A stretch of 64,000 nt of DNA, taken from assembly GCA_025766275.1 (NCBI GenBank), contig JAFKAC010000003.1, positions 2,046,001-2,110,000 on the forward strand. The letters are read 5' to 3'. This document shows, one piece after another, positions 34,642-46,427 of this stretch. This stretch comes from Lactarius indigo (taxonomy: Eukaryota; Basidiomycota; Agaricomycetes; Russulales; Russulaceae). The translations under genes were made by a program, and so were the position numbers. Each line of letters begins with the position of its first letter. The first letter of the stretch is position 1. Under the pieces are notes generated by a model. The model was not told where the DNA came from. It made no database searches and saw only the letters and a program-made list of their open reading frames with translations.

Positions 34642-37600
34642 GACGCCCTTACCCCTATCCTTGCAATATGACCTTGCCGTACTGTCTTCCTATTTTTTTT
34701 TTTGCAGTATATTGTTGGTAACCTCACGTCCTCTCTTCGTTCCATCTCCCTACGTTTGTCTCTCGCCTGTGGCCAGTGCGCCGTGTAAAAAATCTTCATT
34801 CAACCTGCGATGACGTCATTTGTCTCAGTTTGACCTGGTCTCAATGAAGTATTTGGCTGACCTTGGACATTCCATATAAGGGAATTAGTCACCGGCATTA
34901 AGGAGACTTTGTCATTGGCCTCTGTCGAGCCCATCGGATCTGATGACCCAAATCGCTCGCGCTCTCCGCGGTCCCAATCAAGAAAACACTGAAGGGGGCT
35001 GGTTTCCCTCAGGTAATGCTACTGCCCCGATTATGCGCAAAGGACGCACTAAATCATTTTGGGGGCTTCAAAAAACACATCCTGGAGTCTTCGGCACTCA
35101 GTGACGGATACGCGCAAACCCCGGGGAGCGAACTTTTCGGATTTGAATTTCTCGGATTTGCTTCCAATATTGTGAACGTGAATGAGATCTCTCTCCTTGA
35201 CGTGCAAATTAAGTCACGTACTCTAGTGTTGCCGATATCGACGAGCCGAGTTGGTCCTTGGCTAATCCACTTATGGAAAATATTTGACAAGCCTCTTCGT
35301 ACACAGTCATGGTCGCGGTGTATAATACCCGAACGACCGACGCGGACGCGCGCTTTGAGAATGACCTTGTGTATTTGACCAGATATATATACCCTGCGAG
35401 TTGATCGCGTGAGCTCTACCATGCTAGGCCATCTTGATACGCCTCCCCGATCTAACTGATTGAGTGAGACTGGACGTGCAAGATCACCACAACTTCCTCA
35501 CTTCTCATGTCTCACCCACTGTCACTTTAAGAGCGACCAGATTAAAAGCAACCTAACAGACCACCCCGTGAGTTTGCCCAAACAATTTCAGGAACGCGTA
35601 TTATGGATCTTAGCAATCCGCACATATTGTCGGACTTCGCAAGTGTCTGGTACAGTAGCGACAATAAACCCCCTCTGATTAGCCTGTAACTTAACCCCTG
35701 TGAGCCGACCGAGCCTAAAACGATGTTGGGTGACCCGCCCGGTTTCAGTCGTACCAACGAGCTAAGATGCGTTCGCGTTGTGAGCGGCCGGGTCACCGGG
35801 TGATAGCACCGAACTCCGCATAGTCCGAAACAAGTCACACTATCGAGGTCCGGTGTGCCTGCATCCATTCCTGGGGCGAGTGCGCGCATGCGCGTAAGTA
35901 CGCTGATGGTTCGTAACAGCATTAAAAACAGAATTTGCAAACTCGTTATCCGCGGGGCCGCGTTACTCCACTGACAACAGGAAACTGGTCACGTCAGGGT
36001 TGGCGTAGCGCTCAGGAATATTTTAACCTCCCGTTTGGAAGACAAGAGTGGACAGCGTCGTCAATAATTGGCATCATTGATAGATACAGGCGGTGCAATG
36101 AGGCAAAGGGAACCTGTCAAAAGCTTCCCTGAAAAAAGCAAGGGATGAAATGCCTGCGGTCTGTAGCCATAGATGGTAGTCGGCTGTTTCCGTAATGCCG
36201 GCTGCCGGATAAAAAAAGTGTCTGATGCGGAGTGAGTGGAATAAAAGGATGGAACAGGGCTGATGGACAGCCCACGCGTGCGTAATATTACTATAGCCTC
36301 AGGCTGGTCGAAGGGTCCTAGCGCCGGGTTATCGATATCTCGAGCGTCAAGCAGTGCGACTGTGTCCCTGGGCCGGGTGCAGTTTTGACAATTCGCTAGG
36401 TAGCGAGGGCGAAGCAACTGGTGGTATCCTGCAATCAAGGTGTGGAAGCAGACAAAACTTGTAAAAGGTAAAGAAGCTAGCAGGGTGCTGTATTCGAGTA
36501 TGGAAAGTCTTATATTTGTGTGTCAAAAACGCGGGGGGAAGACGGGAAACAATACAGCAGACTTACATAAGGATCATATATGGGTTTCCGCTGGGCGAAT
36601 CATTGGCGAGCCTGCCTGCAGGCAGGACAACGTGGTGCGCGTTCTCACCGCAAACGGGAGTTAATATCACCTAACGGACACAAAAAAAAAAGGGAAAGGG
36701 CGTCTCGCTGATACGCACACCTCTTTCGCCTTGCAGTCTCATCCCTTCTGCAAAGACAGCATTCGCGATATCATCGACCATCCCTTCTGTCTATATAACC
36801 CAAAAACATACGTCTCCAGCTCCTACATTGGCTTGAGGTCCGACCTGTGGAGAGCCTAGCTCGGTGCTAGGATCCTTTCTCTCTTTTCTTTTTCTTTTTT
36901 TTCACAGGCGGCTTCCACCCCTGCATCTGGCAGAACGCACACAGTCCTTCTTTGACCGACCCCAGTCCACTCTTTCCCACCTTTCCAGCTTACCCAGCAC
37001 CCACTATAACTCCCCAACCGTCTAATTTGGCGGCCAGCACATCCCCAGCAGGTCGTACACCCCCTCCCCCTTCTCCCCGTGAAAAAAACGACGTTCCTTG
37101 TACAAGGACCAGGTAGGCAAGCATCTGCTTTTTTTCGAGTTATTCCGAGGTGAAGGCTGATCAAATACCTTGTTATTCCCGCGGGGATATTGATCACAGC
37201 AAGAAGCCGGAAGAAGACATCAACCTCGGTGAGTGAGATATGAAGTTTGCATGAGGTTTATGTGACGCTAAATTGGATTGCAGTGACAGTAGGAACTAAG
37301 GAAGACGATAGGTAAGTGGCTCAGCGTCGTAAAACGTGGGGCGTGTGAGATTTGAGCAAAAAGGGGATTAATTTGATTATATGATTACCGGGTATCTGCG
37401 CGTTCGATGAAGCCCGTCAACGTTCTTGTACATCCGATCCGACTGAACGGCTCTCTTATATTTCTTCTTTACATTTGCCACACACTCTCCTTCTCCCCAT
37501 CCCTTTCCTTCACGACCACTCACGGCTCACGGCTAACGATATCTCTTTTCCAGCTTTCTCTCCCCATCCTCTCCAAACTCACCCAGGTAAGCCTCGATCG

Positions 37601-37698
37601 CCTCTGCTTCCCCATTGCATTTCAACCCCGGTTGCATTCCAACCCGTCTCACTTTGTCTCGATCTTTTTTTTCTTCTTTTTCTTTTCTTTATCGCACA
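34642..37698. other. 3-kb non-coding region upstream of the G1 cyclin
   Basis: Longest stretch without a supported gene. Open frames on both strands are short, lack splice partners and resemble nothing I know. Features seen are an ACGCGT hexamer (MCB-type core) at 36274-36279, a perfect 16-bp palindrome at 36611-36626, an A10 run near 36684, a TATA-like tatataaccc near 36793, and CT-rich pyrimidine tracts at about 36880-36902 and 37660-37690 just before the cyclin ATG. Candidate donor and acceptor sites near 37200 and 37590 suggest a spliced 5' leader. The most economical reading is an extended promoter and long 5' untranslated region for the cyclin, possibly with a non-coding RNA or an old, unrecognisable mobile element. 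Confidence 0.45.
36611..36626. repeat. Perfect 16-bp palindrome
   Basis: CCTGCCTGCAGGCAGG reads the same on both strands. It could be a dimeric transcription-factor site in the cyclin upstream region or simply chance. Confidence 0.4.
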
Positions 37699-39223
37699 AT
37701 GTCTGCCAACTCGTCTGCTGACCTCGGCTCTTCTACCCCAATCCTCTCCTGTCGTCCACCTACTTCTAGTCCCCTCCACATCCCACCCACCGCAAATCTC
37801 ATTCCTCTCTCCTCCCTCAACATGAAAGATACCTCCGTTTTCTCAAGGCATTCTCGTAACAACCCCCTCTATCCCAAGAAGCGCCCATCACCCCATGGTG
37901 TCACCAAGTCCCGGAAATCTCAATCCCCTCTCACCCTTTCCGTAGTTGCTGCCGCTGCCGCTGCCGCATCCCGCCACTCTCCCCGGGCGGCAAAGATGGA
38001 ATCCATGCTTCAGCGGCGGCGTGAGCTTCAGTTAGCTGCATTGCGCAGAGAAGGCATCCTGTTGGAAGACGAATACCGCGAAGAAATTCGTTACTACATG
38101 TACGAGATGGAGGTGTGTTAACCTTCCGTCATCTCAACATGTACACTTCTCGTCAACCCGCTTGCTTTATCAGAGGTATACAATGGGAACCACAACGTCA
38201 ATGGATCAGCAACCAGAAATCAAGTGGCACATGCGTCCCTGTCTTGTCGAATTCCTCGTCGAGCTCCATTTTACATTTCGCCTGCGTCCTGAGACACTGT
38301 ACCTCACCTTGAACATCGTTGACCGCTACGTCTCCCGCCGAATCGTGTACATCAAACATTATCAACTAGTCGGATGTGCCGCCCTCTGGATCGCCGCCAA
38401 GTTTGAAGACGCGAAGGAGCGCGTTCCGACCGTGCAGGAGCTCGTTCACTACTGTCGTGATACCTACGATGAGTCTGCCTTCATTCAGATGGAAGGGCAC
38501 GTTCTTGCAACCATCCAATGGACTCTTGGTCACCCAACAGCCGAGGCGTGGCTCCGGATGATGTGCTGTGTTCCTTCAGTCGAAGAACCAAAAGTGCAGC
38601 ACGTCGCAAGGTTCTTGATGGAGATTACTCTCTTCTATCGGGAGTTCGTCAAGTTTCCGGCATCCGCTATCGCCCTTGGCTCTTTGACCCTTGCCAGATA
38701 CCTCTGTGGCAAAGGACGCAGAATGTTCGAGGAGACGGAAGAGTGTTTACAGATTGTCGAACATCTGGACAATCGGTTGGCCAAGCATGTCAACGATTTG
38801 TCCGAAACGCTCATCAAGAAGTATTCGTATGCTTTCTACTCGAAAGCAGCGACATTCGTGGTACAATACTACCTCCAAGGCGGCCGCTTTTTCAGACACG
38901 TCGCTCTCCCTTTCCCTGTAACTCCGGTTCGACCCTCCAACTCGGTCGTGGGTACTCCGATGAGTGCGACGACAACTGCTTCCGATCTCTCTGACGACAT
39001 GCCGATCACACCAACGAGCCCTTATTTCTCGAGTGATTTGTTCTCCAGTTCAGCAATATCCGACGACGACAAGGAGAACTTCTCGTCCCCCAAGTTTGAT
39101 CCCGTCGCGAATAAACAGCCCTCTGAGAATCCCCCGGAACAGTTCCTCCCCCATGACTTTGTCCAGTTCGGCCGAAAGGCGTTGCACAATCTCAACGTAT
39201 CACCACGAGCGATGGTCTCATAG
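37699..39223 (+). CDS. G1/S-specific cyclin, Cln type
   Basis: Regulatory partner of the Cdc28/Cdk1 kinase controlling G1 progression and polarised growth. ATG 37699 (MSANSSADLGSSTP), exon 1 37699-38112, intron 38113-38173 (61 nt), exon 2 38174-39223, 487 residues. The intron separates EYREEIRYYMYEME from RYTMGTTTSMDQQPEIKWHM. The cyclin box spans roughly residues 130-260, with MRPCLVEFLVELHFTFRLRP, LNIVDRYVSRRIVYIKHYQL and VGCAALWIAAKFEDAKERVP, containing the family Arg, Lys and Glu contacts to the kinase. A second cyclin fold follows (VARFLMEITLFYREFVKFPA). The C-terminal 130 residues are Ser/Thr/Pro-rich with SP/TP sites and acidic clusters, a PEST-like degradation region. No destruction box typical of mitotic B cyclins was seen near the N-terminus, supporting a G1 assignment. 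Ala-rich run VVAAAAAAAS near residue 85. Confidence 0.88.
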
Positions 39224-40467
39224 ACGTCACAGATTTCGTGAGCCCGATTCATTTCGCCACCGCCCTCCACCGCGTAGCGCTTGGTCTTGGTACCCTTCTA
39301 TTCTCATCCGCATTCCTCACCTCAACAAAATGTATCACCACCCCATACACGTCGTCGACAACATCAACCCGTGCAATTCTGTCTCTGCAAGCTTCATCAT
39401 CCCATGCATTCTCTCGTCGCACTGCCTCTTACTTTTCATCTGTCATTACTACAACGCATCGAAAGCACAGAGCCTCCCCCGCGTGAGAAGATGTTGGCTT
39501 CGCAAACTCTCTCCGGTATATATTGACTATTTTTGTCTATATTGTATACTTAGCGGATTGCCAGCCGGACACATCATATCTCTCACTGTCTTAGGCTTTG
39601 TGGTTCTATTTGGCGCACATCCTCCTCATCCTTAAACTTTTCTCCTCGTTTCCCCTCCTATGCAAACCCTCATTCTCATTGAGCATAGTCCCCTCTCCCC
39701 TTCTGGTTCCTCACGCGGTGGGGTCGACAGTCTACATTCTTTCCTTAGTGTTCCCATTCTCTCTTTATCTTATTCCTTCACTTTAACCTTCCTTCCACCT
39801 TCTCGGCCGTCGACTATTCCTGCATCGCATGGCGGCTTTACCCTCCCACGTCAAATCCCCCTTTTGTCTCTTTTCTCGTCCTTGATATTACAATCACCCG
39901 AACAATCCCTCCCGTCATTTCCATCTTCCCGTTTGTGCACTAATACCGCCCTGTCATCCCTTTGCACTTAGGGTTATTCACTCTCGTAACGGCCTGAAGG
40001 GCCTCATCATCTCGTGCAATGTCTGTTACAATAACAAGGGTCCTTGAACAGTGTCTACGCAGTGTGCCTACGGCGATGAGTTCCGATGTCAGGGTAACCC
40101 ATTTACTCAGGCGGTTAGGGGACTGGTGTGAAAGTTCGTGAGAAAGTGTCAAGTGTGTCCAAGCTCAGGGGCATTTCTTGCAGGTGCGGCGTTTTCGGCG
40201 CTGGGGTTTCGGTACCAACCCGGAACAGGCAGAACCACAAGGCGTGCCAATGGTTGCTTCCTGGGGAGCGCTGGGACCGCAAGGAGCCTGTCCGATCTTT
40301 CCAGGACCACATGAAAACAATATGTGGATACTCTCGTATTTCCAATATATCCCTATCGAGGAAGTACAAAGCGGAACAAGCGGCTCATACTACAAGCCAA
40401 GACACATTCGGCAGGTATGTATGTTCATTTTCCCAAAATAAACGGGTGTCACAATACACAAACAAAC
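39224..40467. other. Convergent intergenic region, pyrimidine-rich
   Basis: 1.24 kb between the cyclin stop and the stop of the oxidoreductase on the other strand. The first 750 bp are strongly CT-rich on the plus strand, consistent with a long cyclin 3' untranslated region. Short frames here show no known motifs. No RNA gene or repeat was recognised. Confidence 0.5.
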
Positions 40468-42382
40468 TCAATGAAGGATCCACTTTTCGCCCTCTTTGGT
40501 GATACCAACGGGTCTCTTCTCGTCCAGACTGATGCGCCCGGCGTTGAGTATCGCAGTCGTCAATACCGTATTTCTGATGGTAGGCAAGCCATGGGCGTCA
40601 AATTCACTTGGCCGAGCCGTACCCGTGTTCACACTGCGCGCGGCGTCGACAAATTTCTCGATTGAGATGTACCCATAACCACGCTGACCATCGAAGTGGC
40701 CACTCTCGGATGGCGAGTACTTCATACTGTGCAGCACCCCCAAGGGGATACCAACCGTGAGTGAGCAAAAAATTGATCGACAGGGTCCACGCACTAGAAG
40801 GGGTTGTACCAGGTCTTGCCGGTATCGTCGACGGTGACATCGTATCCCCGGTGTGCCTGGTCAATGTTGACATCGCCCTATGAAATCGCGTCGTTTCTAT
40901 TATTTTTTGTACAAGAAACCGGGTTTACCTTTTCTCCCATGTAATACCAGTGCTGGGCAGAATGGACACCGGATCTCAGTGGAGCGGTCCAGGATGCGGT
41001 GTAGACGGCCGTGCCCTTGTGCGTTGGACTCGTGATAGATTGCCAGTCAACAAGGAGCGTGATAGTGTCTTCTGTTTCCGGAACGCAATTGTAGGGTGCG
41101 CTGGTAGCTATACCGGTGGCGGCGCTTGCCATGACACGAGTGGGAACGGCCTTGTCTTGTAAGATCCAGCAACAGATATCGATGTGATGTGACGATAAAT
41201 AATAGCTGTCGTTTGCGGTTGGAGACGAAAGGCCCCGTGTCCCCCCATTCTACCGCGCTCACCTGATGTCGGAGTCTTTACCTGCCCAAGCTCGGAAAGT
41301 CTCTAGCTGGCTCTTGGGCTGACTCATCCATGCGTTGAAAAAGTTGAACTCTCCAAGTGTTCTCGCACGTGCCCGTGCATCGCTGTACACTGGATCATAT
41401 CTAGAACACCAACACCATATGGTCATAAACACATGGTCCATGGCTACGGAGAAGGCGAACGGACCGCTTGTGATGTTCTACGAAGCAAATGACATTGTGC
41501 TTCTTTGAAAGGTCGATTAGGTCCAAGTGGTGTGATAGTAATTGGGTGGCTGGCTTCGTCACAAGCACATGCAGGCCGCGCTCGATCGCATACCGCGCAA
41601 TGGCATAATGCGTATCTTTTCAGATCAATGATCTGTAAGTGGTGCGGACATCGCCCACTCAATGGAAGCTTACTATCTGGGGTAAATATAACGACGGCAT
41701 CGCCAGAGTGGAGCTTGTCAATGGCCGTTTTGTCTATGTAAAAATGAGGGTGATAGTATGAACATAAGGACGCAACCTCGGCATACATGCTTCGGGATCC
41801 GTCTCTGTGTCTCTGGGAAAGCTGTCGAAGCTGAAAGACAGTTCCAAGCACCGCGGAGATGCATTTATCACAGCACATACGAGACATCAAGATCCTTGTA
41901 CACCTGCTCTATGTTTTGCTGGAGGTGAGCACGGATAGCTGGGTATTTGCTTCCATTGACGCCAACCATGCCAAGTTTATCGACCTAGGAGCACTAAGAT
42001 GCCAGAGAAGTGTGGGTCCTAGTAATGTACCTTTCCCAGCCTGCGGAGATCAAACAAGGTCAATGCTACCACCTACACAGCAACCGCTATGAGCCAGTAT
42101 CAGCACAGTACGATCATACATACACCGATCTAAATGCACACAGCTAAGCTACGAATTTGGGGAGAGTGAATGGTCAAAGATCCGACCTTCTTGTCCGATT
42201 GAGATGCACCAGATCCGGTCCAGCCAGTAGTGTACTCGCCCTGAAAGAGATCATATATACATACGGGTTGGGATTACAGCAGCTTGCTCACAGTTCCACC
42301 TATGAGGAGATATGACGGATGAATGTTTATCTCTATTGGAGCTTTGCCACTTACACATCAGCAGGTTCAATTTGTTATCCAT
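40468..42382 (-). CDS. Gfo/Idh/MocA family oxidoreductase
   Basis: NAD(P)-dependent sugar-type oxidoreductase fold; substrate unknown. The gene is cut into about ten exons. ATG 42382 opens a 28-nt exon (42355-42382, MDNKLNLLM plus one base), then an 8-nt microexon 42292-42299, then an exon starting GGCGAG; together they encode [20 protein letters not shown], the dinucleotide-binding start. Later exons give [89 protein letters not shown] (EKP-like loop with KPA), [40 protein letters not shown], then [17 protein letters not shown] and the C-terminal [20 protein letters not shown] and [20 protein letters not shown]. Stop TGA 40468-40470. It is head-to-head with the 808-residue unknown gene, 191 bp apart. 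Family membership is firm; the reaction is not known. Confidence 0.88.
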
Positions 42383-42573
42383 GATGGATCGATTGCAAGG
42401 GAGCTGAGAGCCACAGCATGACGCATATAGTTGCGCGGTATGAACGGGCCGAGGAAGGTGGCGATGATGACGCGGGTCAAAGAGATGCGTGGTGTCGGCG
42501 TGGCTGATGACGGGAACGAGGCCCATTAGTGCTCACCCCCACGGCGCGGCAAGCACCCTCCTCGGTTTTTACC

Positions 42574-45062
42574 ATGTCGCCCATTTCCCCCGCAGATAGC
42601 AACATCGTTCCAAGGCGCGAGTTCATTCGGGATCAACACCCAGCTTCATCCTTCTCGATTCTCGCTTTGTCCGGCGCCGCTCTGCTCAGACTTTACAGTT
42701 TCCCTCCGGATGCTGTCCTTGCGTTACGGAAGCACCTCGACAGTGCACATCTTATCCTCAGCTCCCGAGAGCTCATTCAGAATAACTTTTGCGAACTCTC
42801 ATTGGATGGGAAGCCGTGGTCCAATCCAAAGTCAACCCGTACAGAGAAGCTTCTCATTGACATCCTCTACGTTCTATATCGCAACGACTACATTTTCCTT
42901 TCCACTCTGGACTATGGTCGTGAGCAGGACGACCGCCTCGTCATGGCCTTCTCTCGGCCATCATCATTACCACCTCCACCTCCCTTCCCCGCTCCGCCTC
43001 TGGCCCCCTTCCACAAGAAGAGTAATGACTCTTTGACCGTAGTGCCCCATCCCACCAAAGTTCCGTTCGGCATATCCTTCATTAGTCAGAACGTTCTCCG
43101 CGTCATCGCTCCCCCATTACATCTTACACCGGCTATTCTTCAAACAGTCCGGGGATCGTGGCCCCGTGGTGTGGTTTCAGAGAAGAAAGTGGCCGAGAAT
43201 GTCTACGAATTCAAGTTCAAGGGCTACGGATGTAACGTCGTCTACCTCATCAATCTTGCCAACCTCACTCACACATCGCCCTCTCGCGTTCAGGGTTTCA
43301 AGAAGATACCTTCGCAACCGATTCTCTTCGGCACATCCTCTCATTGCTGAGCTCTTTGGATGTTTTCGGCTTCACCCTCCTTACGTCGCTCTCCCTCAAC
43401 GGTCGTTCACGCTTCAAGGACTTATGGGTCTTCTTAGGCCTTTCGCAGACCATACCAACCGAGTCTCGACCTAGCAGTCCTCTTGGCACAGATCTTAAAG
43501 CCTCATCTGATAGGATTCGTGGACGCAGGGGGAGTTATCCTGTGCCAGCGAACCCACTCCCCTCCTCTAACCCACGAGGCCATACGCGAGCGGCGAGTTC
43601 TAATAATATCCCTTCCGCTGGTCCAATCTCGTCCAAATCGGGAGTTGTGCGAAAACCAGCTCCACGAGCTCAGCTCCCTGTTTCTGTCGCTCAATCCACC
43701 GCCTCGAACGATAACATACCCGATGCAGAAACACCGACGCAGCGTGCGGAGGAGCTCAGAATGGAGCTTCAAAGCTCCGTTGGAAGTGCAGTCGATATGA
43801 CTGGCGTAGGCACTCACAAGTTTGGCCATGACCGTCCGGGCGAACCTGGCGAGAATGTATACCAACGAATGCCGTCCAGGCTCTACGGCAACCTTCACTT
43901 TCCGGGAACGTCGGCCCCTGTCGTAAAAGCGCCGCAAACCGGGGGACCCCCTCGAAGCGCCCAGCCTCTTGGAGGAGCGACCGGACGATTAGACGCCCAA
44001 CCGACTACACGGGAGGCGAACCCTCATTCACGGTCACGCCCTTCACCTCAGAAGTCGGTTTCACAGCAGTCTGGAACACCAACACCACCTCTCCTTGGCC
44101 CAGGTGCCTTCCGTGACTCGGCTATCAGCTCCAACACAAGTCAAACTGTGGATGTGCCCATAGCCTGGACCGGCACAGGGAAAGAGAATGGCCACCCTGG
44201 TAGTGGCCCCCGTAGTCGCGATCCAAAGGATAATGCTTTACCGGGCGGATGGATCTCCGCGAGAATCAAAGAGTCCAACATGCCTGGCGACCCTAACGAA
44301 TCACATAGACACAAGCATGCAATAACATCACTATCCCAGCACGAAGAACAGGAGGTAAAGGCTGCCACTCCAGAACTGGTATACCCAAAGCTTCGACCCG
44401 CAAAGAGCGGCAAGGCGACACTTGTTACGGAGCCCCCCCGTACTGAGATCCATGGTGCTAGAGCCGCGGATCGTCTCCCTGCACCTGCATCGGGTGGGAG
44501 AGATCACAATCCGGCGAAAGTACCAGCCGAGGGGTGGGTTCTTGTAAACGTTGGCCACCCCGGCTTGCCTGGCGCACCGCCGCCGCAGGCTACCAACCCA
44601 TCTCTACAACACGGCCTTCAGAGGAAGCGGTCGTTTCCTCCCATGTCATCACAGAGACCACCGCCCTCGCATAGCCCGTATTCGACAGGCTCTCGGGGGG
44701 TACCCACGGGGCTTGCTGTTGGCGGTCACAAAAAGGGACATTCAAACTATAACCCTTCGTCCATGTCTCCTGCTGCCAAAGCGATTGTCGTCTTCGATGC
44801 GATAGAAGCAAAGCGGAAGGCCGCCACCGGTGACACCCCCCAGTCGGGCTTTCGCAAATTTTTCTCACTTGCTCGTCCGGACTCTCCGGGTAAGTCTCCC
44901 GGCAAGGAAAGGAAGTTGGTTCTGTCCGGCGGAGGGAGCAAGAGCAAGTTACTGGAGCAAGAAGATGGTACGGATAAACGTGAAGGAGCAGCACGGGAGC
45001 GCTGGCGCACGAGAGGGACCCCCGAAGGAAGAAAGAGCCACCGACGTATGTCGGTTGATTAG
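42574..45062 (+). CDS. Conserved hypothetical protein, 808 residues
   Basis: I do not recognise a named family. ATG 42574 (MSPISPADSNIVPRREF). One intron, 43232-43293 (62 nt, donor gtaacg, acceptor gttcag), joins YEFKFKGYG to WFQEDTFATDSLRHILSLLS; this restores a continuous conserved N-terminal domain of about 280 residues. That domain has an alpha/beta look (FSILALSGAALLRLYSFPPD at the start, FGFTLLTSLSLNGRSRFKDL and WVFLG at the end) and a Pro-rich loop in the middle. From there to the C-terminus the chain is disordered and rich in Pro, Ser and Gly, with short conserved islands: PEGW-like AEGWVLVNVGHPGLPG, SPAAKAIVVFDAIEAKRKAA and GFRKFFSLARPDSPGKSPGK. Stop at 45062. The upstream frame reaches 42529 only through a GTG codon. 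A cortical or signalling adaptor is possible but unproven. Confidence 0.7.
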
Positions 45063-45381
45063 TTTTTGTTGGCCCACACCCGACTCGACTTTTACACATG
45101 TACACCATGCATCGCTCATCACTAGGCAGCACCATTTTATGACCACACTGACGACCAATTGTCATGTATCATCTATTATCTAATGTAACTTATTCGGGTA
45201 GCGGCCACTCCTGTATAGAGGAATATGATCCACATCCACTCACGCTTACTTTGCACTCGGCATAAAATCCAGTCAACTCAAGTCCTTCGCTTCTTAGCTC
45301 TGCTCTTCATGGTATTATTGGACGGTGATGATGTAGCTGTGGTAATTGCGGGACGAATGTCATCGCCACCCGCAAGGGCCG
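45063..45381. other. Convergent intergenic region
   Basis: 319 bp between convergent stop codons; probable 3' untranslated regions of both genes. Nothing else seen. Confidence 0.55.
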
Positions 45382-46336
45382 TTAGGCTAGAATTTGTGCG
45401 CCGTCTGTCAGATTTTCGTATTTAACGAGAAGATAGACAGAAGGCATACCCAGATTTGAGGTCGCCACTTTGAAGAGCCGTTGTGAATTTTGCTTGGCTC
45501 TGTTGCGCTTCCTGCAACAATGCAGGATCAAGGTTTTTCTGCCACGACGAAGAGTATGAGACACTTCAGTTCTATTGAAGAGGAAGAAAAAAAAAAGGCA
45601 ATACCGTTACATATGGCATGGCAAGCATCATCAAGCCGCCGAAAACCATGATTAACATCATAGGATTCTGGAACATTTGGACGATGTTGAACGACTGGAG
45701 CGGGACGAAGTAGCTCTTCCTCTGCCGCGGAACAAGTTTGATGGGGTGGGGAAGCTTAATGGGAGAACGCGGGTTCAGGGGTGTGCCAATGGCGTAGGGG
45801 GAAACATCGGGAGGGGAATCGTCCTCTGAAGGGACGTCGATGCGGAGCTGCGCACATCACGTTCAACGAAGGTACGTAGACGAAAGAACAAACATGGTGC
45901 GGACCTTGTCAAAGACATGATCGTGGGACACCACGGAGACGACGTACGTTCCTGCGGCAACGTCTGGGCTGTGCAGGCGGGCGTCAGCAAATCGTTGCGT
46001 ACAGTGCAACAACGGAGCTCGCACATGACAAAATTACCGTTACGGGTGATAGAACCCGAAGCGACGGAGTTGTCAAGGACGACTTTTGCGTGTCCGAGTT
46101 GAATGGCGTCTGGGGGGTTGTGAAAAAGTCAAGTCAGCACACGGAAGCAATCAAAAGCACGCCGGAACCGACCGGCACAGTGCTCGTTCCACTGCACAAA
46201 GCCCGATATCTCAGCAGCGAAACAGGTGGTGCATGCGCTCCTGTGTCAAGTCAGTGGAAACGGTTTCGAGTGAGGCGGTTTGTCAAACATACGCGAAGAG
46301 CACAGCGACGGCGAGGATGCGTGTCATGAAGGTCAT
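45382..46336 (-). CDS. EMC7: ER membrane protein complex subunit 7
   Basis: Lumenal beta-sandwich subunit of the EMC, an insertase for tail-anchored and multipass membrane proteins. ATG 46336 begins a cleavable signal peptide (MTFMTRILAVAVLFAYV). Exons then supply ISGFVQWNEHCA, DAIQLGHAKVVLDNSVASGS and TRNGNF, and a domain end with AAGTYVVSVVSHDHVFDKLR. The conserved membrane segment is FVPLQSFNIVQMFQNPMMLI followed by MVFGGLMMLAMPYVT, which matches EMC7 strongly, and a short cytosolic tail starts KNLDPALLQEAQQSQAKFTT after an intron. The last exon may end either by reading through (GYAFCLSSR) or after one more intron (DGAQILA, stop TAA 45382-45384); I chose the latter as it has a gtatgc donor and gacag acceptor. 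The start is 91 bp from the UTP23 start on the other strand. Confidence 0.85.
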
Positions 46337-46427
46337 GTCCTAAATCCGGACGGGACCGCGCTCCGATCTCCGACCTCCACGAGCCTCATCGGCGTCAGAC
46401 AGGCAATAACACACACAACAACAAAAA
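46337..46427. promoter_or_regulatory. Very short bidirectional promoter (EMC7 / UTP23)
   Basis: Only 91 bp lie between the divergent start codons at 46336 and 46428. The plus-strand end is A-rich (caacaacaaaaa before ATG), a typical fungal leader. Both genes must draw their core promoters from this interval or from each other's 5' coding region. Confidence 0.5.

Noticed and set aside
35054..35940. Two minus-strand frames (122 and 132 codons) in the gap upstream of the cyclin
   Set aside because: No recognisable domain, no splice partners, composition like non-coding DNA; treated as chance.
45225..45425. Small plus-strand frame after the 808-residue gene
   Set aside because: Overlaps the EMC7 3' end on the other strand and has no conserved features.
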